64,000 nt of DNA from Nocardia brasiliensis NBRC 14402 (GTDB lineage: Bacteria > Actinomycetota > Actinomycetes > Mycobacteriales > Mycobacteriaceae): positions 1-64,000 of the forward strand of contig NZ_BAFT02000027.1 of NCBI RefSeq assembly GCF_000308475.2, in the 5' to 3' direction. The notes under the pieces were generated by a model, which was not told the origin of the DNA, did no database searches, and worked only from the letters and a program-made list of their open reading frames with translations. Shown here piece after piece: positions 9,201 to 16,162 of the stretch; positions within the stretch are counted from its first letter, which is position 1, and each line of letters starts with the position of its first letter. Position numbers and translations under genes: made by a program.

Positions 9201-10340
9201 CTCGACTTCGCCGCGGACACCCCCGAGTACCTCGCACCGCGCGACGAGGTGGAGGCCGCCGTCGCGGCGATCATGGCCGAATTCGCCGGTATCCCCGCCA
9301 TCGGCGCCGATCAGAACTTCTTCGCCGCGGGCGGCACCTCGGTCGGCGCCATGCGCGTGGTACTGAGCCTGAATCGGCGGTGGGACACCGAGATTCCGCT
9401 GGACACGTTCGTGAGCACGCCGACCGCGGCGGCGCTCGCCGCGATCGTGCGCAATGACGGACGCCGGGCCTTCGATCCGTTGGTCACCCTGCGGGCCGAC
9501 GGCGCGGGCGCACCGCTTTTCCTGGTGCACCCGATCGGCGGAAACGTCCTGTGCTACTTGGCTTTGACGAAGCACCTCCCCGCGGATCGCCCGGTGTACG
9601 CGTTGCAGGCGGCGGGTGCGGACATCGGTAGCGAGCCGATCCGGTCGATGGAGGAGATGGCCGCCTCGTATCTCGCGGCGATCCGGCGCGTCCGTCCCGA
9701 CGGGCCGTATCACGTCGCCGGATGGTCGTTCGGCGGCTATGTCGCGCTCGAAATCGCCAGGCAGCTACCGAAATCCGAGGTCGCCAGCGTCACGCTGCTC
9801 GACACCATCGCGTTGCGGCCGGGTGAGCGCGCGCCGATCAAGAAGCAGGCGCAGATGAAGTGGTTCTTCCTGGAACTGCTCTGGTACGCCCGCGGGGCGG
9901 CGGCCGCGGAGTTCGAGTTCGACGAGGACATCGAGGACACCGACGAGCTGTTCGATCGAATGCTGACCGAGGCGATCGCCGTCGGCATCCTGCCGCCGGG
10001 CAGCTCCGCCCGCTCGATCCGCCGACTCTACGACGTCTTCGAGGCCAATTCCGCTGCGGCGCGGGACTACCGGCTCGAACCGCTCGACCGGGACGTCACG
10101 CTCCTGCGCGCGGAACAGGGCTTGCCGCCCGGTGTGGACATCGCGCACCAGATCGTCGGCACCATGTTCGACAGCGATTCCAACGGCTGGGCGGACTACA
10201 TCGAGGGCGCGCTCGAGGTCGTATCGATCCCCGGCGATCACCTGAACATGATGATCGACCCGCATGTGCGGACGCTGGCCGAGAAGCTCTCGGCCAGCCT
10301 CGACACGGCGGAATCTGCTACGAGTACGGCAAGGCGGTAG
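3201..10340 (+). CDS. two-module NRPS, C-A(Ser)-T-C-A(Pro-like)-T-TE
   Basis: A 2379-residue assembly-line enzyme. Domains, approximate residues: condensation 13-440 (HHAGGDG 143-149), adenylation 455-970 (TSGSTG from 604; FDVSVWE with Asp649), carrier (GGDS, Ser1004), condensation 1060-1480 (HHAILDG 1198-1204), adenylation 1500-2000 (TSGSTG from 1648), carrier (GGTS, Ser2047) and thioesterase (GWSFGG, Ser2176; GDH, His2347). By alignment to GrsA the first specificity code reads DVWHFSLIDK, a serine code; the second reads DVQFVSQVAK, nearest to proline codes. A condensation domain at the N-terminus suggests an acyl (lipo-) start. The start chosen is the ATG at 3201 with AGAGG nearby; the frame is open further upstream but non-coding in character. 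The FAD monooxygenase gene follows 5 bases later. Inferred product: an N-acyl Ser-Pro dipeptide processed to a pyrrolizidine or brabantamide-like bicycle. Confidence 0.95.
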   Translation: MIDRSHSSLPPTKSWPLTAYQRDIMAIASRHPDLPIVQAAGYSHIEQPVDIARITRCIELAYLRNDALRLRITTVDGELRQHLSDDPPEVEVLDFSTAPDPEQACQEWMLAANRRVVSADSQMLRFAVLVDGPDSFYLFGRMHHAGGDGWALNIVTGQIITEYESEAPTDTLPLYQMPSYLTYAERTAEYQAAPGWAADRDWYVDYLADVRPALFPRTATLDTVERGMHSLRLDRELVNGLRATGISLFSVTSAAIAAYLAMTHRTDEVVLGVPMLNRNTPEEMLTVGDFTNVAPLRVRLTDAPTLLQVAAQIAADVRELKKRQGFPYGDIVRALAERHAMVPTLFDVTYSYNRMPSADHIERLMERSKFFSAGTVAEAVNIVAVEHERDGTVDLHVFDSWDVFDENFPITAAIRQVGGLLRAALAAPDAPIAELDWLPRPDLAALEAFEHGPDAEFPDTTLDQLFAAQAARTPDATAVLSDTGTLTFGQLRDKADRLAAELLRRGVQRDERIPIVLPRSPELLIAIQGVLRAGAAYVPIDPGYPADRIAMVIAESGARFVITTPDLDETATPEPVRRIPVDQQPAALTESTTAPADLAYVIFTSGSTGKPKGVMVEHRSVVNRLTWMQRRYPLDATDVILQKTPATFDVSVWELLWWSMTGAKVALLGPDGERDPRRIIDAIAAHGVTVLHFVPSMLGPFLAELSADPAALQRVSTLRRVFCSGEALPAELVSRFAQVFAGTTRAPQLVNLYGPTEATIDVSYFDCPADPAALTVVPIGRPIENISLSIRDTAGNRVPAGVPGELNIAGVGVARGYLDQPELTAAAFVPDQAAPGGRRYRTGDIARWRADGTIEYLGRTDDQVKIRGNRVTLGEVENQLLGAPGVRAAAVLDRPSDTHGAYLVGYFVAAQPGSASADTVAAHLAARLPGYLVPSRFIELDAIPLTANGKADRRALVAAEAAARGAGAGQPRNATEAALVEICAQVLGTPIGVHDNFFTHGGDSILALALRTAAEQRGLYLDVDLLFATPTIAELAAQVTAAPPAEADQVTEPFALLPLVDRAALHAAADAFPATSLQLGMLFHAAERADSTLYKDVFRYRLVMPWQEDRFRAAFDRLVHRQPALRSAFDLTGYSVPLQIVRHRVEDALSVASADDAAQIDEYVEQRRHFAYDIRSAPLFHLRVYHAGERVELVLSFHHAILDGWSVAGLMRSLLQDYLSHIGFALPDVAADPLPTTVLAEYAQIEQQAADDPAHRAYWHEFLDHANPTALPSLWQHLPDDGPAVRPQTTLLLPRGLQAAAQRFSTEHQVPLKSLFLAAHCLALRALTGQDDVTTGVIGHGRPGRADAESIAGLFLNTLPMRLDDTAATWFDAVDQVARRERESYPHRRYPLRSILADRGAPVFETAFNFVNYHVFSAVTAVDGLEFLGFDAREETNFPVLLTVATDPRDGRMLVRVDGDTSLTEQQCTALATACLRLLSCIVAEPHAAIDVGADRANARDLAQLIADQAARQPDSIAIRAQSQAWTYDELAFRVEVIAGKLAALGLPPQARIGVLMQRRPELIATVLAIAKVGAVCVPLDVNYPQQRLRSMIERSTPARIVADAEYVDLVPDPGLLLAAATLTDGTGEPAGPLPVVAPDAPAYVLFTSGSTGEPKGVVMPHRALANLVEWQNSAESGTRAMSTMQYAPLSFDVSFQEIFATLTAGGLLRLADAAHRSDLTALLDTVITERVQRLFLPFVALQAFAEAAIATGRYPTDLAVIVSSGEQLRITPEIQKLLAAIPGVLLENQYGPTETHVALSYSMQGAPDRFPALPPIGRPIAGAEAHLLDHRLRPVPTGIEGEIYLGGAALASGYERRGDLTALRFVPAGPNGEILYRTGDLGVRLASGDVVCRGRADSQVKIRGFRVEPAEVELQIAALAAEFPGIAETAVVAREFGGIDAVLTAFLVGDELGTEVAALTDRLRTVLPAHLVPAQFAWLDELPKTPSGKRDDRALREMRLDFAADTPEYLAPRDEVEAAVAAIMAEFAGIPAIGADQNFFAAGGTSVGAMRVVLSLNRRWDTEIPLDTFVSTPTAAALAAIVRNDGRRAFDPLVTLRADGAGAPLFLVHPIGGNVLCYLALTKHLPADRPVYALQAAGADIGSEPIRSMEEMAASYLAAIRRVRPDGPYHVAGWSFGGYVALEIARQLPKSEVASVTLLDTIALRPGERAPIKKQAQMKWFFLELLWYARGAAAAEFEFDEDIEDTDELFDRMLTEAIAVGILPPGSSARSIRRLYDVFEANSAAARDYRLEPLDRDVTLLRAEQGLPPGVDIAHQIVGTMFDSDSNGWADYIEGALEVVSIPGDHLNMMIDPHVRTLAEKLSASLDTAESATSTARR

Positions 10341-10345
10341 GACGA

Positions 10346-11530
10346 ATGGGAACAACGAAAGCGATTGTGCTCGGGGCGGGTATCGGCGGACTGACCGCCG
10401 CTGTCGCGCTACGCCGGGTCGGCGTCGAGGTCGAGCTCTACGAGGCGGCGACCGAGCAGCGCAAGACCGGCACCGGGCTCGGGCTCGCACCGAACGCGAC
10501 GGCCGTGCTCGCCGCGCTCGACCTCGACATCACCACCGTCGGGCAACCCCTGCGGACCTTCGAACTGCGGACCGCGGCCGGAAAACCGCTGCGCGAGTTG
10601 CCGATCGCGGCGATCACCGCCGAACTCGGCCATCCGGTGGTCAGCATCCACCGCAACGAGCTGATCGAGACGCTGCAGGCCGCGGGTGGGCCGCATCCGA
10701 TCACTTACGGCGCCAAGGCAACCGGGTACACGGTGCGTGCGGACGGCGGTGTCGAGGTGGCGTTCGCCGACGGGCGGGTGGCCACCGGTGACCTGCTGAT
10801 CGGCGCGGACGGCATCCGGTCGACTGTGCGGGCCCAGTTGCAGGGCGAGCAGCCGGTGAGCGAGTACGGCTACCTGTGCTGGCTGGCGATCATCCCGTTC
10901 CGGCATCCGCGGATGACCGAGGGGTACGCGGGCCACTACTGGGGACCGGGCCAGCGCTTCGGGCTCATCGACATCGGCGGTGGCCGCGCGTACTGGTGGG
11001 GCACCAAGAACATGCCCGCCGCACAAGCTCGCGAGTGGCAGGGCGGCAAGGACGAGATCGTGGCCGCGTTCGCGGGCTGGGCGCCGGAGGTGCGCCAGGC
11101 CATCGCGGAGACCGATCCGGCGGCGATCGTGGCGGTACCCGCCCAGGACCGGCCGTTCTCGGACCGGTGGGGCGAGGGACCGGTGACGCTGCTCGGCGAT
11201 GCCGCGCACCCGATGCTCACCAGTCTCAGCCAGGGCGCGGGTTCCGCCATCGAGGACGGCTACGTGCTTGCCCAGTCCCTGGCGGGTGCCACCGATATCG
11301 TTGCGGCGCTGCGTGATTACGAGACCAAGCGTGTTCCCCGGACGAAACAGCTGGTCGCCGATTCGCGGCGGCTGAGCATGACCGAGCAGCTGGCCAACCC
11401 GGTGGCGGTGGGTGCCCGGGATCTGGTGCTGCGCTACGCCCCCGCCTCGGTCGTCAAACGCGTGAACATGGAACCGATGCGCTTCACCGTCGACCCATTG
11501 CCCGCGCGCGTGCAAGGCAGCGTGGACTGA
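10346..11530 (+). CDS. FAD-dependent monooxygenase, PHBH fold, partner of the NRPS
   Basis: A 394-residue class A flavoprotein monooxygenase: GAGIGG dinucleotide motif at residues 10-15, the DG motif (GADGIRS) in the middle, and the GD motif (LGDAAHP, Asp285) that binds the FAD ribityl chain. It begins 5 bases after the NRPS stop, and its own stop overlaps the next start (TGATG), so the three genes are one operon. In legonmycin, pyrrolizixenamide and brabantamide biosynthesis, a flavin monooxygenase directly next to a Ser/Thr-Pro two-module NRPS performs a Baeyer-Villiger-type expansion of the bicyclic intermediate, which may then contract. That role is inferred here from context and codes; the sequence alone shows only the enzyme class. 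Confidence 0.92.
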   Translation: MGTTKAIVLGAGIGGLTAAVALRRVGVEVELYEAATEQRKTGTGLGLAPNATAVLAALDLDITTVGQPLRTFELRTAAGKPLRELPIAAITAELGHPVVSIHRNELIETLQAAGGPHPITYGAKATGYTVRADGGVEVAFADGRVATGDLLIGADGIRSTVRAQLQGEQPVSEYGYLCWLAIIPFRHPRMTEGYAGHYWGPGQRFGLIDIGGGRAYWWGTKNMPAAQAREWQGGKDEIVAAFAGWAPEVRQAIAETDPAAIVAVPAQDRPFSDRWGEGPVTLLGDAAHPMLTSLSQGAGSAIEDGYVLAQSLAGATDIVAALRDYETKRVPRTKQLVADSRRLSMTEQLANPVAVGARDLVLRYAPASVVKRVNMEPMRFTVDPLPARVQGSVD

Positions 11531-12843
11531 TGCCCGGCCCACTGTCGCGCCCGCTGAGCCCGATCGAACGCTGGTACTGGATTCTCGACCAGGTCTCGCC
11601 GCTGAACGTGATCTCCCGGGTCCGGGTGCACGGCGCGCTCGACGCCACGCTGCTGCGCGCCGCGGCCGACGCGCTGGCCGCCAGGCACCCGTTCCTGCGC
11701 GTCGCCATCGCGGCCGACGCCGACGGCACCGACCCGAGATTCGTCCCGACCGCCGCGCGGATCGAGGTGCGCACGATCGCCGGTGACGACGCGACCTGGA
11801 CCCACGAGGTCGATCAGGTCGAACTCGCGACCGGCACGGACTGGGCGAGCGGCCCGCTGGCGCGCGTGCTGCACATCGATCTGGGTGCGGACCACGATGT
11901 GGTGCTGGTGGTGTCCCATGTCATCGCGGACGGCACGTCGGCACTGCGCCTGCTCCAGGACCTGGTGACCTATGCCGAAGCCGCACAGCGTGATCCGGCT
12001 CCCGTCACGAGCCTGGCCACGTTCGATCCGCCGGAAGCGCGGCTGCCCAAGAAGTTCCGGGGTGCGATCGGCGCGGCACGATCGATGCGGGTCGCGCTCG
12101 CCGAGGAACTGCGGATGACCGCGGCCCGGCCGAAGCGGCTGGAAGCGCAAGCGGCCGTGGAGCCTTCGCGGCGTCGCACCCGGTTCCTCCGACGGGAACT
12201 GAACGGCGACGAACTCGACCGGCTGGCCGGCACGTGCCGGGCCAAAGGCGTGTCAGTGCACGGTGCGCTGAGCGCCGCGTTGGCGGCCGCGATCGGGGAA
12301 CAGATGACCCCGGGCCGAGCGGGCAAACTGGCCATCGGCTCACCGGTCGATTTCCGCGGCGAGTTACAGCCGCCCGTCGGGGCGGACGAAGCGGGCGCCT
12401 ATGTGTGCACGCTGCCGACGGTGCTGCCCTACGGACCCGCCGTGGACTTCTGGGACGTCGCCGCGCAGACCAACCAGGACCTGCGCGAACGCTCCGCCGC
12501 GAGCCAGCATTTCGCGCTGGTCGCGATGCTCGGCGTGGTCACGCCGAAGTCGTTGGGGCACAGCAGCAAGACCATGAAGATGGCCGAACAGCGCGGGCCG
12601 GGCAATATCTGCCTGTCCAATATCGGCCGGTTCGACTTCCCCGGCCGCGTCGGCGGGTGGACCGTCTCCGGCGCCCAGTTCATCGCCGGTATCTCGATGA
12701 GCGGGTACTACGTGGGAACGGTGAATTCCAGTCACGGGCAGCTGTTCTGGAACTTCACCTATATCGAGGAAATCGTCTCCGAGCAGCGGGCGGTGCGCAT
12801 CGCCGACGACGCGCTGGACCTGCTCCGCAAGGCGATCGCCTGA
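11530..12843 (+). CDS. stand-alone condensation-type acyltransferase (PapA/WS-DGAT-like)
   Basis: A 437-residue protein of the chloramphenicol acetyltransferase/condensation superfamily with the catalytic HxxxDG motif at His130-Gly135 (HVIADG). No carrier or adenylation domain is attached. Stand-alone members include the PapA acyltransferases, which move acyl chains from a carrier to an alcohol, and wax ester/triacylglycerol synthases. It starts on the last base of the monooxygenase stop (TGATG) and closes the operon; a strong hairpin follows. Plausible roles are acylating the final alkaloid or loading an acyl group onto the NRPS. Neither can be decided from sequence. Confidence 0.85.
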   Translation: MPGPLSRPLSPIERWYWILDQVSPLNVISRVRVHGALDATLLRAAADALAARHPFLRVAIAADADGTDPRFVPTAARIEVRTIAGDDATWTHEVDQVELATGTDWASGPLARVLHIDLGADHDVVLVVSHVIADGTSALRLLQDLVTYAEAAQRDPAPVTSLATFDPPEARLPKKFRGAIGAARSMRVALAEELRMTAARPKRLEAQAAVEPSRRRTRFLRRELNGDELDRLAGTCRAKGVSVHGALSAALAAAIGEQMTPGRAGKLAIGSPVDFRGELQPPVGADEAGAYVCTLPTVLPYGPAVDFWDVAAQTNQDLRERSAASQHFALVAMLGVVTPKSLGHSSKTMKMAEQRGPGNICLSNIGRFDFPGRVGGWTVSGAQFIAGISMSGYYVGTVNSSHGQLFWNFTYIEEIVSEQRAVRIADDALDLLRKAIA

Positions 12844-12853
12844 CCGGTGCGCA

Positions 12854-12882
12854 CGCTGCCCGCTCGAGTCGAGCGGGCAGCG
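12854..12882. terminator. hairpin between convergent genes
   Basis: Perfect 14-base arms (CGCTGCCCGCTCGA and its complement) flank a single central base, in the short gap between the acyltransferase stop and the lipase stop. It can serve as a terminator for both strands, although no clear T-run follows. Confidence 0.65.
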
Positions 12883-12889
12883 GTACGCC

Positions 12890-13828
12890 CTATCCCGTGA
12901 ACGGCGGGATGAATTCGCACGGCACCGGACCGGGGTGGGCCGGGTCCAGCGCGTTCAGCACGTATGCCGCCGCGCGGGGACTGCCCGCGACACCGGCGTG
13001 CTCGGAGTAGTCGTCCGAACACCCCTGCTGCACCACGATATTCGTAGCATTCGGCCCCGGTACCAGTCCGGCGGTGTACGGCACCACGATCTCGTCGTAG
13101 CGGGTCGCGATATTGGTGTAGGTGACGCTGGGGTGGTAGACGCCGTCTGCGTTCAGTGCCAGCAGGAAGTCCGAGTCACGCACCGCCTGACGGCAGGCCT
13201 GGCACAGGGATCCGACCATGACATCGAACGCGGGCCCGGCGCCCAGGCGCTTGCTGAAGGCCGCGATATCCCCGGTGGCGAGCACATTCGAACCGAGCCA
13301 CGGCGGCGCGAGGGCGACCAGCTTGTCGACCTTGTCCGCACCGCCGAGCCGCTTGACGTAGTAGTTGCCGATGAGGTTGCCCTGCGAGTGCCCGATGATG
13401 TCGACCCGCTGCGCACCGGTGGCGGCGAGCACCCGGTCGACGAAGGCGGCGAACTGCGGTCCGCTCTGTTCGATCGGCAGCATCCCGCCGATGGCCGAGA
13501 TCGGCCACGGCAGGTCGTAGGCGCCGAAGGTGAGTGAATACACGCAGTAGCCCTGATTGGCCAGCAGCGGGGCGTACACGCCCCAATTCGTCTGCGCGCC
13601 ACCGCCGGTGCCGTGCGCCAGGACGACCGGGTTGGGGTGCGCGGCGCTCGGGCGGCAGGACCAGTCGTTGCTGCCGGGCAGCGAACCGCCGTGATGCAGC
13701 AGCTCGTTCGGGATACCCGCGAAGAAGTTGTAGTCGACCGGGTAGTCGGCTCGCGCGGGGCTCGCGGTGACCGTACACAGCGCGGCGAGCAGGACGACGA
13801 GCAGGGAAAAACCGGGAATGTGCCGCAC
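12890..13828 (-). CDS. secreted triacylglycerol lipase/esterase, alpha/beta hydrolase
   Basis: A 312-residue exported lipase. It has a signal peptide (hydrophobic stretch to about residue 22, likely cleavage ARA-DYP after residue 27), an oxyanion-hole HGTGGG segment at 72-77 and the nucleophile elbow GHSQG (Ser148), as in actinobacterial secreted lipases (Lipase_2/EstB-like). Several Cys in the mature part (58, 95 and a CxxC near 213) suggest disulfides. The start is GTG at 13828 with GGAGG about eight bases upstream. It is convergent to the NRPS operon and probably unrelated to it. Substrate range is unknown. Confidence 0.92.
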   Translation of the reverse strand: MRHIPGFSLLVVLLAALCTVTASPARADYPVDYNFFAGIPNELLHHGGSLPGSNDWSCRPSAAHPNPVVLAHGTGGGAQTNWGVYAPLLANQGYCVYSLTFGAYDLPWPISAIGGMLPIEQSGPQFAAFVDRVLAATGAQRVDIIGHSQGNLIGNYYVKRLGGADKVDKLVALAPPWLGSNVLATGDIAAFSKRLGAGPAFDVMVGSLCQACRQAVRDSDFLLALNADGVYHPSVTYTNIATRYDEIVVPYTAGLVPGPNATNIVVQQGCSDDYSEHAGVAGSPRAAAYVLNALDPAHPGPVPCEFIPPFTG

Positions 13829-14106
13829 GGAGGCCTCCAGATCTAGAACGTGTTACAGAAAGTACCGCAGGAGGTGTCTCAGTCGGGGCGAGTCGCGAAA
13901 GTTGGTGCGACCCGGTGCGGGCCGCCGAAACGTTGTGGTCGAGCCGGCGCGGCGACAACGGCGAGCTCGCCGAACGGCAGGCCGAGCCGGTCCGGCACGC
14001 AGAGCGGTTGCCGCCGAGGCGCTTCGCGGCACCCGACGACAACGTCCCCGCCGGACCTGAGGTCGAGCGGGGACGGGGGTCATCGAATCTGTTGCGGCGG
14101 TTGCCC

Positions 14107-14703
14107 TCAGCCCTGGCGGTAGGCCGCGACACCGGGCTGGCCGGGGAACTGTCCCTGCGCCGCCTGCGGTCCGGTCGCGGCGGGACCTGCCGCAGCGTTC
14201 GCCTTGCCGTGCTGACTGCCCGCGACGAACAGCGCGCCGCACAGCACCAGGAAGGCCAGCGTGTGCAGCACCGCGCGGACGATGTTCCAGCGGACCCAGA
14301 CGGATTCGAAATCGGCCCGCACAGCGGCCAGATCGGCGATCTGGGAGACGTCGCCGGCGGCGGCGAGTTGATTGTTCAGCGGCACGTTCAGGCCGGAGGT
14401 GACCGCGAAGGCAATCACGTTGATCACCAGGCCGACACCGATCCAGAGCAATACGGTGCGCTGTTCCTTGCCCAGGTGCAGCAGCGCCGCGAGGATCGAG
14501 AAGCCGACGGTGCCGAGGAACCCGATCATGAAGACCGGATTGATGATGACCACGTTGATCTTCTGCATCACGTCGATCATCGTGCGGTCGTCGGTGCGGT
14601 GCAGCGCGGGCATCACCGAGTTCGCATACCCGTAGAACAGGCCTGCGATCAGGCCTGTGGCCAGCGTGGCCACCACCAGGGCGATGAGACGTGCGGCGGT
14701 CAT
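14107..14703 (-). CDS. DUF1772 (anthrone oxygenase-like) membrane protein
   Basis: A 198-residue membrane protein with four predicted helices and the spacing of the DUF1772 family (also called anthrone oxygenase-like). Helix 1 (ALVVATLATGLIAGLFYGY) is followed by the family-typical segment with VMPALHRTDD and later INPVFMIGFLG. The C-terminal 30 residues are low-complexity Gly/Ala/Gln. The start chosen is the ATG at 14703 because AGGAGGA sits eight bases upstream; a longer start at 14739 lacks this. Function of the family in bacteria is not established. Single gene, with gaps of 278 and 128 bases to its neighbours. Confidence 0.85.
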   Translation of the reverse strand: MTAARLIALVVATLATGLIAGLFYGYANSVMPALHRTDDRTMIDVMQKINVVIINPVFMIGFLGTVGFSILAALLHLGKEQRTVLLWIGVGLVINVIAFAVTSGLNVPLNNQLAAAGDVSQIADLAAVRADFESVWVRWNIVRAVLHTLAFLVLCGALFVAGSQHGKANAAAGPAATGPQAAQGQFPGQPGVAAYRQG

Positions 14704-14831
14704 TGTTCCTCCTGTGCGAAACCCGGCCGGAGCCCTCATCGCTCCGGTTGCCGGTTCTCAGTCAAGCCGGTTCGGACACGGCTATCCATGGCCGAGAAGC
14801 TCGGCCGGCTAAGCAATCGTCTACGGGAGTC

Positions 14832-15479
14832 TCACAGGTCGCGGTCGGAGATGAGGCCGCTTTGAATCGCCAGAAACGCCAGGCGGACCCGTTTCGCGTT
14901 CTGCGGCAGATCCTCCACCCCGAATTTGCCGAACAGCACCCGCAGATGGGTCTTGATCGCGTCGACGCTGAGGAACAGCTCCTCGGCGATCTGCTGGTTC
15001 GAGGCGGGGGTGGCGAAGGCCGCACCGTTCTTGTACGGGCGGCACAACGCGATCAGCACCGAACGCTGGGTATCGGTGAGCTGGCTGGTGGTGGGCGTGG
15101 AGCCGGTGGAGGTGCGGGTGATGTCGTCGGCCACGCCACCGAAATCGTGGAAGGACACCCGCGAGGTGCCGACCCGGATGACGTCCCCGGCCATCAGCCT
15201 GCGCCTGCCGACCAGTCGGTCGCCGTTGACGAAAGTGCCGTTGCGCGAAAGACCGTCGTCCACGATGGTCCACTGGGCGCCGAGATATTCGATCGCGGCG
15301 TGCAGGCGGGACACCTCGGCGTCCCAGGACAGAGCGAGGTCGGCCTGCGGGGAGCGGCCGATCGTGATGCGCTCCTGCTCGGGCGTCAGCATGAACTCCT
15401 GCTGCCGTCCCGTGTCATCTTGGAATCGCAAAAATGATCCGACGAATCCAGTCACTGCGCCGATACCTCGCCTCTCCAT
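14832..15479 (-). CDS. FHA-domain protein with C-terminal helix-turn-helix
   Basis: A 215-residue predicted cytoplasmic regulator. Residues about 35-110 form a forkhead-associated domain that binds phosphothreonine: GRSPQADLAL, then SRLHAAIE, then SRNGTFVNG, the conserved core. Residues about 130-205 carry a winged or LuxR-like helix-turn-helix (SNQQIAEELFLSVDAIKTHLRVLFGKF). FHA-HTH fusions of this sort are common in actinobacteria and are thought to couple Ser/Thr kinase signalling to transcription. It stands alone, downstream of lsr2 in the same direction, separated from it by a terminator. Its target promoters and its kinase partner are unknown. Confidence 0.88.
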   Translation of the reverse strand: MERRGIGAVTGFVGSFLRFQDDTGRQQEFMLTPEQERITIGRSPQADLALSWDAEVSRLHAAIEYLGAQWTIVDDGLSRNGTFVNGDRLVGRRRLMAGDVIRVGTSRVSFHDFGGVADDITRTSTGSTPTTSQLTDTQRSVLIALCRPYKNGAAFATPASNQQIAEELFLSVDAIKTHLRVLFGKFGVEDLPQNAKRVRLAFLAIQSGLISDRDL

Positions 15480-15632
15480 ACCGCCAGTGACCGTTGCACG
15501 TTTCCATGGTGCCGTGTCCTGGAACTACGAGCAAGATCGAGCCGCGCGCCACGCCGGACCGCGTGTCCGCCGGCGCTGCGGCAATATCCGCTGCCTATGA
15601 ACGACGACGGGACCGCAACCGTTAAATACAAG

Positions 15633-15672
15633 ACCGCCGCCCCGACGTCGCACGATTCGCGGGGGCGGCGGT
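15633..15672 (-). terminator. rho-independent-type terminator after lsr2
   Basis: An 11-base arm ACCGCCGCCCC at 15633-15643 pairs with GGGGCGGCGGT at 15662-15672. On the minus strand the hairpin is followed by CTTGTATTTAA, a T-rich stretch. It lies just after the lsr2 stop. Confidence 0.75.
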
Positions 15673-15687
15673 GTGAAAAATACGAAA

Positions 15688-16047
15688 CTAACCCTTGGCG
15701 GCCTTGTTGTACGCGTCGGTGATGTCAGCGGAGATACGGCCTCGCGCGGACACCTTGTGCCCATTCCGACGTGCCCAATCACGAATTGCCGCGCTTTGTT
15801 CCCGGTCGATCGAGACCCGGCCCTTCGGGGCGCCCGTGGCGCCGGCTGCGGCCTTGACCCGGCGCCGGCCACTCACTCGGCGTGCGCTCGAAACCCACTC
15901 CTCCAGCCCGTCGCGCAGCTTCGCGGCATTTGCCGACGACAGGTCGATCTCGTACGACACACCGTCGATCGCGAACTCGATGGTCTCGTCCGCGATGGAC
16001 TCACCATCGACATCGTCGATCAGGCTAACGGTGACCTTCTTTGCCAT
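15688..16047 (-). CDS. lsr2: Lsr2 nucleoid-associated xenogeneic silencer
   Basis: A 119-residue Lsr2, close to the mycobacterial length. The N-terminal half ([15 protein letters not shown]) is the dimerisation/oligomerisation domain. The C-terminal half has the DNA-binding segment ([19 protein letters not shown]) with the RGR hook that enters the minor groove of AT-rich DNA. Lsr2 silences horizontally acquired and AT-rich genes in actinobacteria. The start ATG is at 16047; a longer frame upstream is not Lsr2-like. Its leader (16048-16150) is noticeably AT-richer than surrounding DNA, which would allow autoregulation by Lsr2; this is inference. It is downstream of lysS in the same direction, the conserved order. 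Confidence 0.97.
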   Translation of the reverse strand: MAKKVTVSLIDDVDGESIADETIEFAIDGVSYEIDLSSANAAKLRDGLEEWVSSARRVSGRRRVKAAAGATGAPKGRVSIDREQSAAIRDWARRNGHKVSARGRISADITDAYNKAAKG

Positions 16048-16081
16048 GAGATGAACGTCCTCTCGAAATCGTGCGACCCGC

Positions 16082-16087
16082 ATACTA
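16082..16087 (-). promoter_or_regulatory. candidate -10 box for lsr2
   Basis: On the minus strand TAGTAT (TANNNT type) lies 34 bases before the lsr2 start, with a possible TTCTTG -35 element 16 bases further upstream. The surrounding leader is AT-rich. Assigned by eye. Confidence 0.35.
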
Positions 16088-16162
16088 GGCCGATTACCCG
16101 AGGCAAGAATACCTCGAATTCCCAAATTTCCAAGACGAGGCCGAGATTTTGCAATCAGCTCG

